Assembly: GCA_947450495.1 (NCBI GenBank)
Contig: CANFVX010000005.1
Span: 1-32,236, forward strand
Direction of reading: 5' to 3'
Origin: Gammaproteobacteria bacterium
GTDB taxonomy: Bacteria > Pseudomonadota > Gammaproteobacteria > Ga0077536
Length of the DNA: 32,236 nt
The notes beneath the pieces were generated by a model, which was not told where the DNA came from, did not search any database, and saw only the letters and a list, made by a program, of their open reading frames with translations. Numbering within the stretch: position 1 is the first letter of the stretch; every line of letters begins with the position of its first letter. The position numbers were made by a program, and so were the translations under genes. This document shows, piece after piece, positions 25,718 through 32,236 of the stretch.

Positions 25718-26285
25718 AACGCCCGCCCTGGAATTGGACCTCGCTACCGGCTGGTGTAAGACAGCCAGACGCTGTTCATCCCCTAACTTCAACGCACGAC
25801 CCGCAGGGGTCTGCATCGATCTGCTGGTGATTCACGGCATTAGTTTGCCCGCCGGCCACTACGGTGGCCCGTTTATCGAGGCGCTATTCCTTAACCAACT
25901 CGATCCACACGCCCATGCATCGTTTGCCAGCCTGGGCGATTTGCGGGTCTCGGCGCACTTTCTGATTCGTCGCGACGGCGCCTTGGTGCAATTTGTTTCT
26001 ACCCACGACCGCGCCTGGCATGCGGGCGTGTCGAGCTTCGGAGGCCGCAGCGGGTGTAATGATTTTTCGATCGGGATCGAACTCGAAGGCTGCGATGACG
26101 AGCCGTATGAGTCATTTCAGTACGAGCGACTCATCGCGCTCACTCGGGTGCTTTGCGCGGTTTATCCGGCGATTACCCCGCAACGTATCGTGGGGCATTG
26201 CGAGATCGCGCCAGGCCGCAAAACGGATCCGGGCGCGAGATTCGACTGGTTGGGCTATCGGGCCGGTCTTATCCAGACCCGCTAG
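25710..26285 (+). CDS. ampD: 1,6-anhydro-N-acetylmuramyl-L-alanine amidase AmpD
   Basis: Zinc amidase that removes the peptide from anhydromuropeptides during cytoplasmic peptidoglycan recycling. The 191-residue protein has all expected ligands: His42 (VIHGIS), His163 (IVGHCEIA) and Asp173 (RKTDPG), with Glu124 (IGIELEG) and Lys171 as catalytic residues. SAHFLIRRDG and RAWHAGVS are also typical. The start at ATG 25710 overlaps the egtD end by 8 bp in another frame; the frame extends further upstream but that part lies inside egtD. No ampE follows; lpxH converges with a 6-bp gap. Confidence 0.95.
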   Translation: MPETPALELDLATGWCKTARRCSSPNFNARPAGVCIDLLVIHGISLPAGHYGGPFIEALFLNQLDPHAHASFASLGDLRVSAHFLIRRDGALVQFVSTHDRAWHAGVSSFGGRSGCNDFSIGIELEGCDDEPYESFQYERLIALTRVLCAVYPAITPQRIVGHCEIAPGRKTDPGARFDWLGYRAGLIQTR

Positions 26286-26291
26286 CCCGCT

Positions 26292-27029
26292 TCAGGCAAG
26301 CGCCAGAAATTCGCTGGTCGTAAGTAACCGGTACTCGCCTTCGTTCACCCACAGCACGATGCCTTCCTCGTACCAATCGCCGAGCACGTAGCGTCGGAGC
26401 GTGCCCGACTCAGTCTCGAGGCTGTGAACACCGGGCCGATGCGTGTGGCCGTGGATCAGAACGCTTGCGCCGTTGGCCGCCATCACGCGCCGCACTTCGG
26501 TCTCTTCGACGTCCATGATCTGGTCGTCTTTCTCGGTCATCGAGGCCTGTGTGCCTTCGCGAGTTTGCGCGGCAATCCGGCGCCGCTCGGCCAGCGGGGC
26601 AGCCAGAAACTGTTGCTGGTTGGTCGGGTTCCGGACAAAGCCCCGAAAGGCCTGATATTTGAGGTCGCGCGTGCAGAGCAGGTCACCGTGACCGATCAGC
26701 ACCTTCTCACCGGCAAGTTCGATAACGGTGTAGTCATCAAGCAAGCCAGCGCCGGTGTCCCGTGCGAAGCGCTCCCCGAGCAGAAAATCCCGATTGCCCA
26801 GCGCCACCTTGAGCGCGCCGCCGGCCGCGCTAAACCTTGCGAGTGCGGCGACGACCTCACGATGGAAGGGCGCGTCGTCATCATCCCCCGGCCAGAACTC
26901 CACGAGGTCACCGAGAATGTAGACCTCGGCACCGAGTGCCGAGGCCTGAGTCAGGACGTGCTGAAAATGGCTCAGCTGGACGGGCCGCAGCTCACTCAGG
27001 TGAGCGTCTGACAAAAACAGCGTAGGCAC
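26292..27029 (-). CDS. lpxH: UDP-2,3-diacylglucosamine hydrolase
   Basis: Releases lipid X from UDP-2,3-diacylglucosamine in lipid A synthesis, on the inner face of the inner membrane. The 245-residue protein (240 in E. coli) is a calcineurin-like phosphoesterase with the full ligand set: Asp8 and His10 (SDAHL), Asp41 (ILGDLVEFW), Asn79 (GNRDFLLG), His114 (LIGHGD), His193 (IHGHTHRPG) and His195. It follows ppiB by 14 bp on the same strand, the ppiB-lpxH arrangement known from enterobacteria. The presence of LpxH rather than LpxI supports a gamma- or betaproteobacterial host with lipopolysaccharide. Confidence 0.96.
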   Translation of the reverse strand: MPTLFLSDAHLSELRPVQLSHFQHVLTQASALGAEVYILGDLVEFWPGDDDDAPFHREVVAALARFSAAGGALKVALGNRDFLLGERFARDTGAGLLDDYTVIELAGEKVLIGHGDLLCTRDLKYQAFRGFVRNPTNQQQFLAAPLAERRRIAAQTREGTQASMTEKDDQIMDVEETEVRRVMAANGASVLIHGHTHRPGVHSLETESGTLRRYVLGDWYEEGIVLWVNEGEYRLLTTSEFLALA

Positions 27030-27043
27030 TTTGTGTCGTCCGC

Positions 27044-27547
27044 TTAGAGTACGGTGGCGCCCGTAATTTCAACGGTTTCGACCGGAACGTCGGTCATTCC
27101 CGCAGCGCGGCCGGTTTTCACAGCCTTGATGTCGTTGACGACTTCTATCCCTTCGACCACCTCACCAAACACACAGTAGCCCCAGCCCTGCATCGACTGG
27201 TCGCGGTGATTGAGGAAGTCGTTGTCCTTCACGTTGATGAAGAACTGGGCGGTGGCGGAATGGGGGTCGTTCGTGCGGGCCATGGCGATGGTCCCCACCT
27301 TGTTGCCCTTGCCGTTGTTGGCTTCGTTGCCGACGGGGGCATTGGTCTTTTTCTGATTCATGTCTTTGGTGAAGCCGCCACCCTGAATCATGAAACCATC
27401 GATTACCCGGTGAAAAATGGTGCCGACGTAGAATTGGTCCTGCACGTATTTCAGGAAATTGGCGACAGTGGTCGGCGCCGCTTCGTCGAAGAGTTCGAGG
27501 GTGATGGCGCCTTTGGAGGTGTCGAGTTGTACGCGCGTGCCGGCCAT
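27044..27547 (-). CDS. ppiB: Cytoplasmic peptidyl-prolyl cis-trans isomerase B
   Basis: Cyclophilin-type isomerase that speeds proline isomerisation during folding. The 167-residue protein starts [16 protein letters not shown], with [14 protein letters not shown] as the active-site stretch (Phe-His-Arg), [19 protein letters not shown], and [10 protein letters not shown]. No signal peptide is present, so it is cytosolic. The start at 27547 has AAGGAAAT upstream on the minus strand; the open extension to 27610 has no family resemblance. Transcribed with lpxH, the gene lies divergent from the tRNA cluster. Confidence 0.96.
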   Translation of the reverse strand: MAGTRVQLDTSKGAITLELFDEAAPTTVANFLKYVQDQFYVGTIFHRVIDGFMIQGGGFTKDMNQKKTNAPVGNEANNGKGNKVGTIAMARTNDPHSATAQFFINVKDNDFLNHRDQSMQGWGYCVFGEVVEGIEVVNDIKAVKTGRAAGMTDVPVETVEITGATVL

Positions 27548-27676
27548 GGAAATTTCCTTCGTAATAGGTGATGAGAAAAACGATGCTGTCGGCGCGCGCG
27601 GCGCGGGCAATCGGCAGCGGGCGGAATGGTGCTGGACGATGGCCTCGCCCGCAAGCTTAAAACTCGCTCACGCGCG

Positions 27677-27705
27677 TTGCTTCCACGCGTTTCGCTGCGT
27701 ATCAT
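27677..27705 (+). promoter_or_regulatory. Candidate promoter of the tRNA operon
   Basis: TTGCTT (27677-27682), a 17-bp spacer and TATCAT (27700-27705), followed by a C/G-rich stretch (CCGG). It lies 37 bp upstream of tRNA-Pro, which suits a short leader. The -10 box is a 5-of-6 match and the spacing is ideal; the -35 box matches at 3 of 6. Confidence 0.5.
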
Positions 27706-27742
27706 CCGGTCTCTTTCGCGTAGGGCCAGTGACCGAAATAAT

Positions 27743-27819
<77 letters not shown>

Positions 27820-27852
27820 TCCGGTAGCGTCAACAGCGTCTTGGTTTCGAAT

Positions 27853-27929
27853 GCGCCTGTAGCTCATCCGGATAGAGCATCGGCCTTCTAAGCCGAGGGT
27901 AGCAGGTTCGAGTCCTGCCAGGCGCGCCA
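27853..27929 (+). tRNA. tRNA-Arg (anticodon TCT)
   Basis: The 77-nt cloverleaf has acceptor arms GCGCCTG/CAGGCGC, anticodon loop CTTCTAA with anticodon TCT, a T-arm with GGTTCGAGTCC, discriminator G and an encoded CCA. It lies 33 bp after tRNA-Pro. A small hairpin (CCACC, TTTTC loop, GGGTGG) follows in the spacer to tRNA-His, possibly a processing signal. Confidence 0.96.
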
Positions 27930-28002
27930 CCTTTTCGGGTGGTCCGTTGTGGCGGACGGAAACCTGCCGCAGGTCTGCGAAAGAAATGCCTTCAAGTTCG
28001 AT

Positions 28003-28079
28003 GGCGGGCGTAGCTCAGTTGGTAGAGCACAGGTTTGTGGCACCTGGTGTCGTGGGTTCGATCCCCATCGCTCGCCCCA
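28003..28079 (+). tRNA. tRNA-His (anticodon GTG)
   Basis: The 77-nt gene includes the encoded extra G(-1), which pairs with discriminator C73, the hallmark of bacterial tRNA-His. Acceptor arms are GCGGGCG/CGCTCGC with one G-U pair. The anticodon loop is TTGTGGC (GTG), the T-arm contains GGTTCGATCC, and CCA is encoded. Confidence 0.96.
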
Positions 28080-28094
28080 TCTTCTTGCCTTGAA

Positions 28095-28170
<76 letters not shown>

Positions 28171-28389
28171 TCTCTTTACGCCGCAGGCTCTTTCCTCCGC
28201 CGGTTACTGCTGGTCTCCAATCTTGCCTCAGGCTCCCAAAGTCCCGCTCCGATTTGTTACCCCATCGCTTCTGGGGACTCCCGCTGACGTGGTTTTTTTC
28301 TGTCTCTGCGCTAGCAATTAGTTTAGGTTCGACAGTAGGATAGCCGCGAACCTTCCCGCAAGCTGTTACAAGTTGGGAACCTTTTTTGG
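28171..28389. other. Intergenic region between the tRNA cluster and the redox gene cluster
   Basis: A 219-bp spacer. A short hairpin (CCCCA 28260-28264, TGGGG 28272-28276) lies about 16 bp before a T7 run (28293-28299), too far for a classic terminator. GGTTCG/CGAACC inverted repeats are seen in the last 70 bp. No convincing promoter for the cytochrome genes was found. Confidence 0.5.
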
Positions 28390-29214
28390 ATGTTGCACGA
28401 AAACCTTCTGAAGTTCGCCAGCTTTCGCTACCTCAAAGTCGCTACATTGCTGGTGCTGGGTAGCATCGGGGCCTACCTCTGGCATACGCCCCGGACCATC
28501 CCTAACGGTGGCACCTGGCTGGGCTATACCTTGGGGACGATCGGCGCGGTCCTCATTCTCTGGCTGATGTTTTTCGGCCTTCGCAAACGCGCTTACCGCT
28601 CCAGGCTTGGCACTGTGAAAGGCTGGCTGTCGGCGCACGTTTATCTCGGCCTTTCGCTCATCGTGGTGGCCACGCTCCATACCGGATTCCAGTTTGGCTG
28701 GAACATCCACACGCTGGCCTACGTGCTGATGCTGGGGGTGATTTTCAGCGGGATGTGGGGCGTCTACGTCTACTTCCGAAATCCGGTGTTGATGAGCGGG
28801 ATGCTGGACGGGAAGACCGTTCAACAACTGGGTGGCTCGTTGCGCGAGATTGACGCCCAGTCACGCAAAATCGCCAGCAACCTCAACCCCGACTTGCAGA
28901 CCCTGGTGCAGCGATCGTCTGAGGCGGCGATTGTCGGCAGTCTGTTCGGTCGATTCCGTTCTCAGGTCATCGGTTGTCCCACGCGCCGAGCTGTTAGCGT
29001 TCTCGAGCAATTGGCCAAGGCGGAAGGCGCTAGCAAGCCCATACGCGATCTTCTCAACCTGCAGTTCCGGCGCCTGTCTCAACTGGATGAGATTCGCGAG
29101 TTCGTGAAACTAAAAACCTGGACCGATTTGTGGCTGCTGTTGCATGTGCCGCTGTCTTTCGCGTTGCTGGCGACCCTGACGGCGCACATCGTCTCGGTCT
29201 TTTTCTACTGGTAG
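28390..29214 (+). CDS. Inner-membrane protein with diheme b-type cytochrome His pattern
   Basis: A 274-residue protein with about five membrane segments: near 13-32, 42-63, 79-100, 107-129 and 247-272, plus a roughly 115-residue soluble loop (130-245). Helix 3 carries His83 and His97 and helix 5 carries His252 and His266, both pairs 14 residues apart. This is the spacing by which two helices ligate two stacked b hemes in cytochrome b. I infer a diheme quinone-interacting or transmembrane electron carrier; the sequence does not match a family I can name. The next gene, a decaheme cytochrome, starts 6 bp after its stop, so electrons could pass between membrane and periplasm. Confidence 0.75.
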   Translation: MLHENLLKFASFRYLKVATLLVLGSIGAYLWHTPRTIPNGGTWLGYTLGTIGAVLILWLMFFGLRKRAYRSRLGTVKGWLSAHVYLGLSLIVVATLHTGFQFGWNIHTLAYVLMLGVIFSGMWGVYVYFRNPVLMSGMLDGKTVQQLGGSLREIDAQSRKIASNLNPDLQTLVQRSSEAAIVGSLFGRFRSQVIGCPTRRAVSVLEQLAKAEGASKPIRDLLNLQFRRLSQLDEIREFVKLKTWTDLWLLLHVPLSFALLATLTAHIVSVFFYW

Positions 29215-29220
29215 CCGCTC

Positions 29221-30810
29221 ATGCAGCATAAACAGGACGACCCGATAACTGCCCAGATCAAATCTCTGCAGCGCCCGCTGGGCGGGCGTCGACTACTGTC
29301 CTGGAGCTTGTTTGTCATTGCGGCCGTCGTCTGCTTGCTGCTCCCCGTTGCAAGTTCCAGGCATGCGGAAGAACTGAAGGGCTGGCTGCACAAGGTGCCG
29401 GGTCTCGCCGAACACGTTCAACCGCTGATGGCGAGTATGGAACAAGCATTCCTCGCGCGCCGACCCGACCCGGCGGTAAAAGCCCCCGCTGAACGCAAAT
29501 CTCACGACGACATTCATGCCCTGCTGGTCGCGGGGGCCTACACCCCACCGCCGCCGAGCTTGCTCGGTTTGGACCGGGTCTGGAATCCGGGCCCGCTGGC
29601 GCAAGCGCATCAGCCTTGGGCGAACGATTGTAAAGTTTGTCACAGCGTGCCGTTCAAACAGGTCATGGATAAAGACTGCAGAACCTGCCACGCGACGATC
29701 GGTGACCACGTAAACGCCAAGGCGGGCGAAATCCACGGTCTCAGTGACCGCAGCTGCACGAGCTGTCATCAGGACCACGAAGGGGAGTTTGGTCTTGCCA
29801 CGCAAAACCGGCATTTTGTCGGTCGTGATTGCGCAGAGTGTCATCGAGACATCAAGGGCGCGATGCCCACCACGCAAACCGAAAACGTCGCTGACTTTGC
29901 GAAGCAGCACCCCCAGTTCCGCGTGCAACTCGCTGGCACGCCACCCGAGTCGGCACTGACCCGGGTTCGTCTTGAGCCTGGCAAGCCGCTGGAGGAACCC
30001 ACCGGGCTTAAATTCCCGCACGACGTCCATCTCAGCGCGAAAGGCATCGACAGCCCCAAAGGCACGGTGCGGATGGAATGCGCGAACTGTCATGTGCTGC
30101 AGCCGGACGGTCTGCGCTTCGTCCCGACAAACATGAAGGACCATTGCCAAAGCTGCCACGCGCTGAAGCTCGAGCCCCAGATGTCTAACCGCGAAGTGCC
30201 GCACGGCTCGGTGCCTGAAGTCCTCACAGCCTTGCGCGAGTTTTATGCCTATGTGGCGCAGCAGGGCGGACTACCGGCGAGTGCCGAACCCCTCACCCAC
30301 ACCATCCAAATCACCCGGCCTGGCGAACCCGGGGCGGTGCCGCGCAGCTTCATTGATCTGCCCGGTGGCGTGCGTGAACGCGCGGCGGCGGCGGCGGCCG
30401 AGTTGTTCGAAAAAACCTCCTGCGTGGTATGTCATGAGGTAAGCCGCGAGGCTGGCGCCGGACTGGCTGGGACTCCCGGATCAGACCTGCCGCAGTGGAA
30501 GATTGCGCCGGTGCAGTCCGTCCACGTGTGGTTGCCGAAATCGGTGTTCAGCCACGCGACTCACGCCAATGAAGCGTGCACGGACTGCCATCAGGCCGAG
30601 CACTCCCAGAAGGCCACTGAGGTGCTGATGCCGCGCATTGAGGTCTGCCGTGATTGCCACGCGGGAACTGCGCCGTCCGTCAATAAAATCGTCTCGGATT
30701 GCGGGCTTTGCCACGGCTTCCATCAGCCCGCCCGCTTGCCTGTCACCGCGCAACTCACGCGTCCGTCGCTTTTGCCAACCGACAAGGCCGGCGAGGCGCC
30801 CCCGCGATGA
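29221..30810 (+). CDS. Membrane-anchored decaheme c-type cytochrome
   Basis: A 529-residue protein with one uncleaved N-terminal membrane helix (about 25-45) and a long periplasmic part with ten CXXCH heme sites, with the first Cys at 137, 153, 179, 204, 287, 309, 401, 453, 476 and 494. Additional histidines (for example His130, His182, His198, His267, His444, His448) can serve as distal ligands. Heme sites fall in three groups: four, two and four. The spacing resembles cytochrome c3/doubled-CXXCH domains, but the whole does not match NapC, NrfB or MtrA that I can recognise. The gene is flanked by the b-type membrane protein (6 bp before) and an exported heme-binding-like protein overlapping its stop by four bases. 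Confidence 0.9.
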   Translation: MQHKQDDPITAQIKSLQRPLGGRRLLSWSLFVIAAVVCLLLPVASSRHAEELKGWLHKVPGLAEHVQPLMASMEQAFLARRPDPAVKAPAERKSHDDIHALLVAGAYTPPPPSLLGLDRVWNPGPLAQAHQPWANDCKVCHSVPFKQVMDKDCRTCHATIGDHVNAKAGEIHGLSDRSCTSCHQDHEGEFGLATQNRHFVGRDCAECHRDIKGAMPTTQTENVADFAKQHPQFRVQLAGTPPESALTRVRLEPGKPLEEPTGLKFPHDVHLSAKGIDSPKGTVRMECANCHVLQPDGLRFVPTNMKDHCQSCHALKLEPQMSNREVPHGSVPEVLTALREFYAYVAQQGGLPASAEPLTHTIQITRPGEPGAVPRSFIDLPGGVRERAAAAAAELFEKTSCVVCHEVSREAGAGLAGTPGSDLPQWKIAPVQSVHVWLPKSVFSHATHANEACTDCHQAEHSQKATEVLMPRIEVCRDCHAGTAPSVNKIVSDCGLCHGFHQPARLPVTAQLTRPSLLPTDKAGEAPPR

Positions 30811-32236
30811 GGGGATCGCCGCGACGCGGGCGGACGCTCTACGCGCTCGCGCTGACGCTGGTGACCGCCTGGGCGCAAGGCGCCAGCCTGTCGATTGCCG
30901 ACGTTAATCGTGTCGCGGGGCAGGCCGAACAAGCCGCAGAGTCGCTAGGCCAGACTCGCTTCACCATTGCCGTCGTCGATCGCGTTGGCAATGTGCTGGC
31001 AGTGTTTCGGCGCGGCGCCGCCAGCGCACTGACCATTACTTCAGGCCTGCCTGTCACCGGCGGTCTGGAAGGCATTAGTTCCGCTGCCACGGGTTTGGAC
31101 CTTGCGGCAGTGGCGGCGATTTCCAAGGCCGTGACCGGCGCATATCTTTCCTCATCGGGTAACGCGTTTAGTACGCGCACTGCGAGCTTCATCATCCAGA
31201 ATCACTTCGCGCCGGGCGTTAAAAACACACCGGGTGGCCCGCTCTACGGTGTGCAGTTCAGCCAGTTGCCATGCGGTGACTTTGTGCAGACCACCGATCC
31301 CGGCGCTACCACCGGCATTGGCCCACGTCGTTCGCCACTTGGTCTGGCCGGCGACCCGGGGGGCTTTCCGCTTTACAAGGCTGGCGTGGTGGTGGGTGGC
31401 GTCGGCGTCATCGCGGGCGCGACAGCGACCTATACGCTTGATTTGGATCCGCGCCATCCCAAAGCCGACCTTGAAGAGCGGATTGCGCAGGCCGCGACTA
31501 CGGGATTTGCGCCGCCGGATGCCCTGCGCCAAATCACCGCCGGCGGCATTCGCCTGCCATATTCCACTTCAGATGCTAGCGTGCCCGCCGTGACCCGAAG
31601 AGTTCCGGTGCATGCCACACCGCAGACCATTCCGGGTTACACCACTAACGTCGTCAAAGCCGGTCGAGCCTACGGCAGCCAGGGCTCCGGCTATGTGCCG
31701 GCCACGTCCGCGAACGCGACGCCTGCACTTGTCGCCCGCCGCGCCTTCATCCTCGAGGACGGCACGGGCGTCAATCGGTATAAGCCCAGAAGCAGCGTCG
31801 CGCCATCCGCCTTAAGCGCAACGTTTGTGAATGAAATTCTCCAACAGGCGCTAGGTGTGGCGAACCAGGCGCGGGCGCAGATTCGTCGACCACTCAATTC
31901 CACAGCGCAGGTGACGGTGGCCGTGGTGGATGTTGCCGGCAACATCCTCGGGGTGGCCAGAACACCTGACTCGCCGGTCTTCAGTACCGATGTCTCTGTG
32001 CAAAAAGCGCGCACCGCGGCCTTGTTTTCGCGGCGTGACGCGAGCGCCAAAATCAGGGCGATTGCCCCCGACAGCATTGCCGGAATTTCCATTCCAGGTG
32101 GCGCAATCCGCATGAGCGCGGCCCAGCGCTTCTTTGGCCGGGACGTCTTCGCCGGAACCGCCTTCACGGCGCGCGGCCTTAACAACCTCGCCCGCCCGAA
32201 TTTCCCGGACGGGATTGATGCCAACGGTCCTGGACC
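30807..32236 (+). CDS. Exported protein with two GlcG/HbpS-like (DUF336) domains, 3' truncated
   Basis: The frame starts at ATG 30807, overlaps the cytochrome stop (ATGA), and stays open to the window end for 476 codons. A signal peptide is visible (RRGRTLYALALTLVTAWAQGA). Two segments have the GlcG/HbpS pattern: FTIAVVDRVGNVLAVFRRG near residue 51 with a KAVTGAYLSS follow-up near 109, and VTVAVVDVAGNILGVARTP near 370 with VQKARTAALFSRRD near 398. HbpS-type proteins bind heme or sense redox; a link to the neighbouring multiheme cytochrome is an inference. The linker between the domains (about 270-340) shows nothing familiar. The C-terminus is outside the window. Confidence 0.8.
   Translation, partial: MRGSPRRGRTLYALALTLVTAWAQGASLSIADVNRVAGQAEQAAESLGQTRFTIAVVDRVGNVLAVFRRGAASALTITSGLPVTGGLEGISSAATGLDLAAVAAISKAVTGAYLSSSGNAFSTRTASFIIQNHFAPGVKNTPGGPLYGVQFSQLPCGDFVQTTDPGATTGIGPRRSPLGLAGDPGGFPLYKAGVVVGGVGVIAGATATYTLDLDPRHPKADLEERIAQAATTGFAPPDALRQITAGGIRLPYSTSDASVPAVTRRVPVHATPQTIPGYTTNVVKAGRAYGSQGSGYVPATSANATPALVARRAFILEDGTGVNRYKPRSSVAPSALSATFVNEILQQALGVANQARAQIRRPLNSTAQVTVAVVDVAGNILGVARTPDSPVFSTDVSVQKARTAALFSRRDASAKIRAIAPDSIAGISIPGGAIRMSAAQRFFGRDVFAGTAFTARGLNNLARPNFPDGIDANGPG

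Noticed and set aside
28260-28299. Hairpin plus T-run downstream of tRNA-Lys as a terminator
   Set aside because: The stem is only 5 bp and the T-run begins about 16 bp after it, so the geometry does not fit an intrinsic terminator.

Overview
The window is GC-rich, gene-dense bacterial chromosome. The gene set points to a gammaproteobacterium: an LpxH-type UDP-diacylglucosamine hydrolase, AmpD, a PpsR/PpsA divergent pair, a homodimeric-type AceE with a two-lipoyl AceF, and four tRNAs with encoded CCA ends. An MtdB/FchA pair shows one-carbon capacity, possibly as in Steroidobacterales/Nevskiales-like lineages; that placement is an inference. I see no phage, insertion sequence or CRISPR. The only clear repeat locus is the 434-bp gap upstream of argG.

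Layout. 1-1497 (+): the end of a DUF692/DUF2063 (bufferin or methanobactin-type) operon. 1519-2733 (-): argG, preceded by a duplicated REP-doublet locus. 3168-8853 (-): aceE-aceF-Nudix-YbfF operon. 9009-10496 (+): M17 leucyl aminopeptidase. 10499-15737 (-): a tightly overlapping seven-gene operon (MmgE/PrpD, exported unknown, LOG, HAD, exported unknown, HAD, lipoprotein). 15907-16749 (+): an exported hydratase-fold protein that lacks the family's metal-binding glutamates. 16756-18881 (-): ppsR and a downstream permease. 18962-21331 (+): ppsA. 21348-22957 (-): mtdB and an unknown. 23107-23730 (+): fchA. 23734-24624 (-): nadC. 24740-26285 (+): egtD-ampD. 26292-27547 (-): ppiB-lpxH. 27743-28170 (+): tRNA-Pro, -Arg, -His, -Lys. 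28390-32236 (+): a three-gene redox/heme cluster that runs off the end.

How the genes work together. Central carbon metabolism is prominent: pyruvate dehydrogenase (aceEF), PEP synthase with its regulatory kinase/phosphorylase (ppsA/ppsR), and formaldehyde/formate-level C1 transfer on H4MPT (mtdB) and H4F (fchA). The most novel-looking part is the last 3.8 kb. It holds a membrane protein with two pairs of histidines spaced like a diheme cytochrome b, then a membrane-anchored decaheme c-type cytochrome, then an exported protein with two GlcG/HbpS-like domains whose start overlaps the cytochrome stop. Other points of interest are a ppsR with no ordinary start codon, the exported pseudo-hydratase, and a 78-bp perfect-arm palindrome sitting between two 109-bp REP doublets. 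All six convergent gene junctions are 21 bp or shorter, so the genome is compact.
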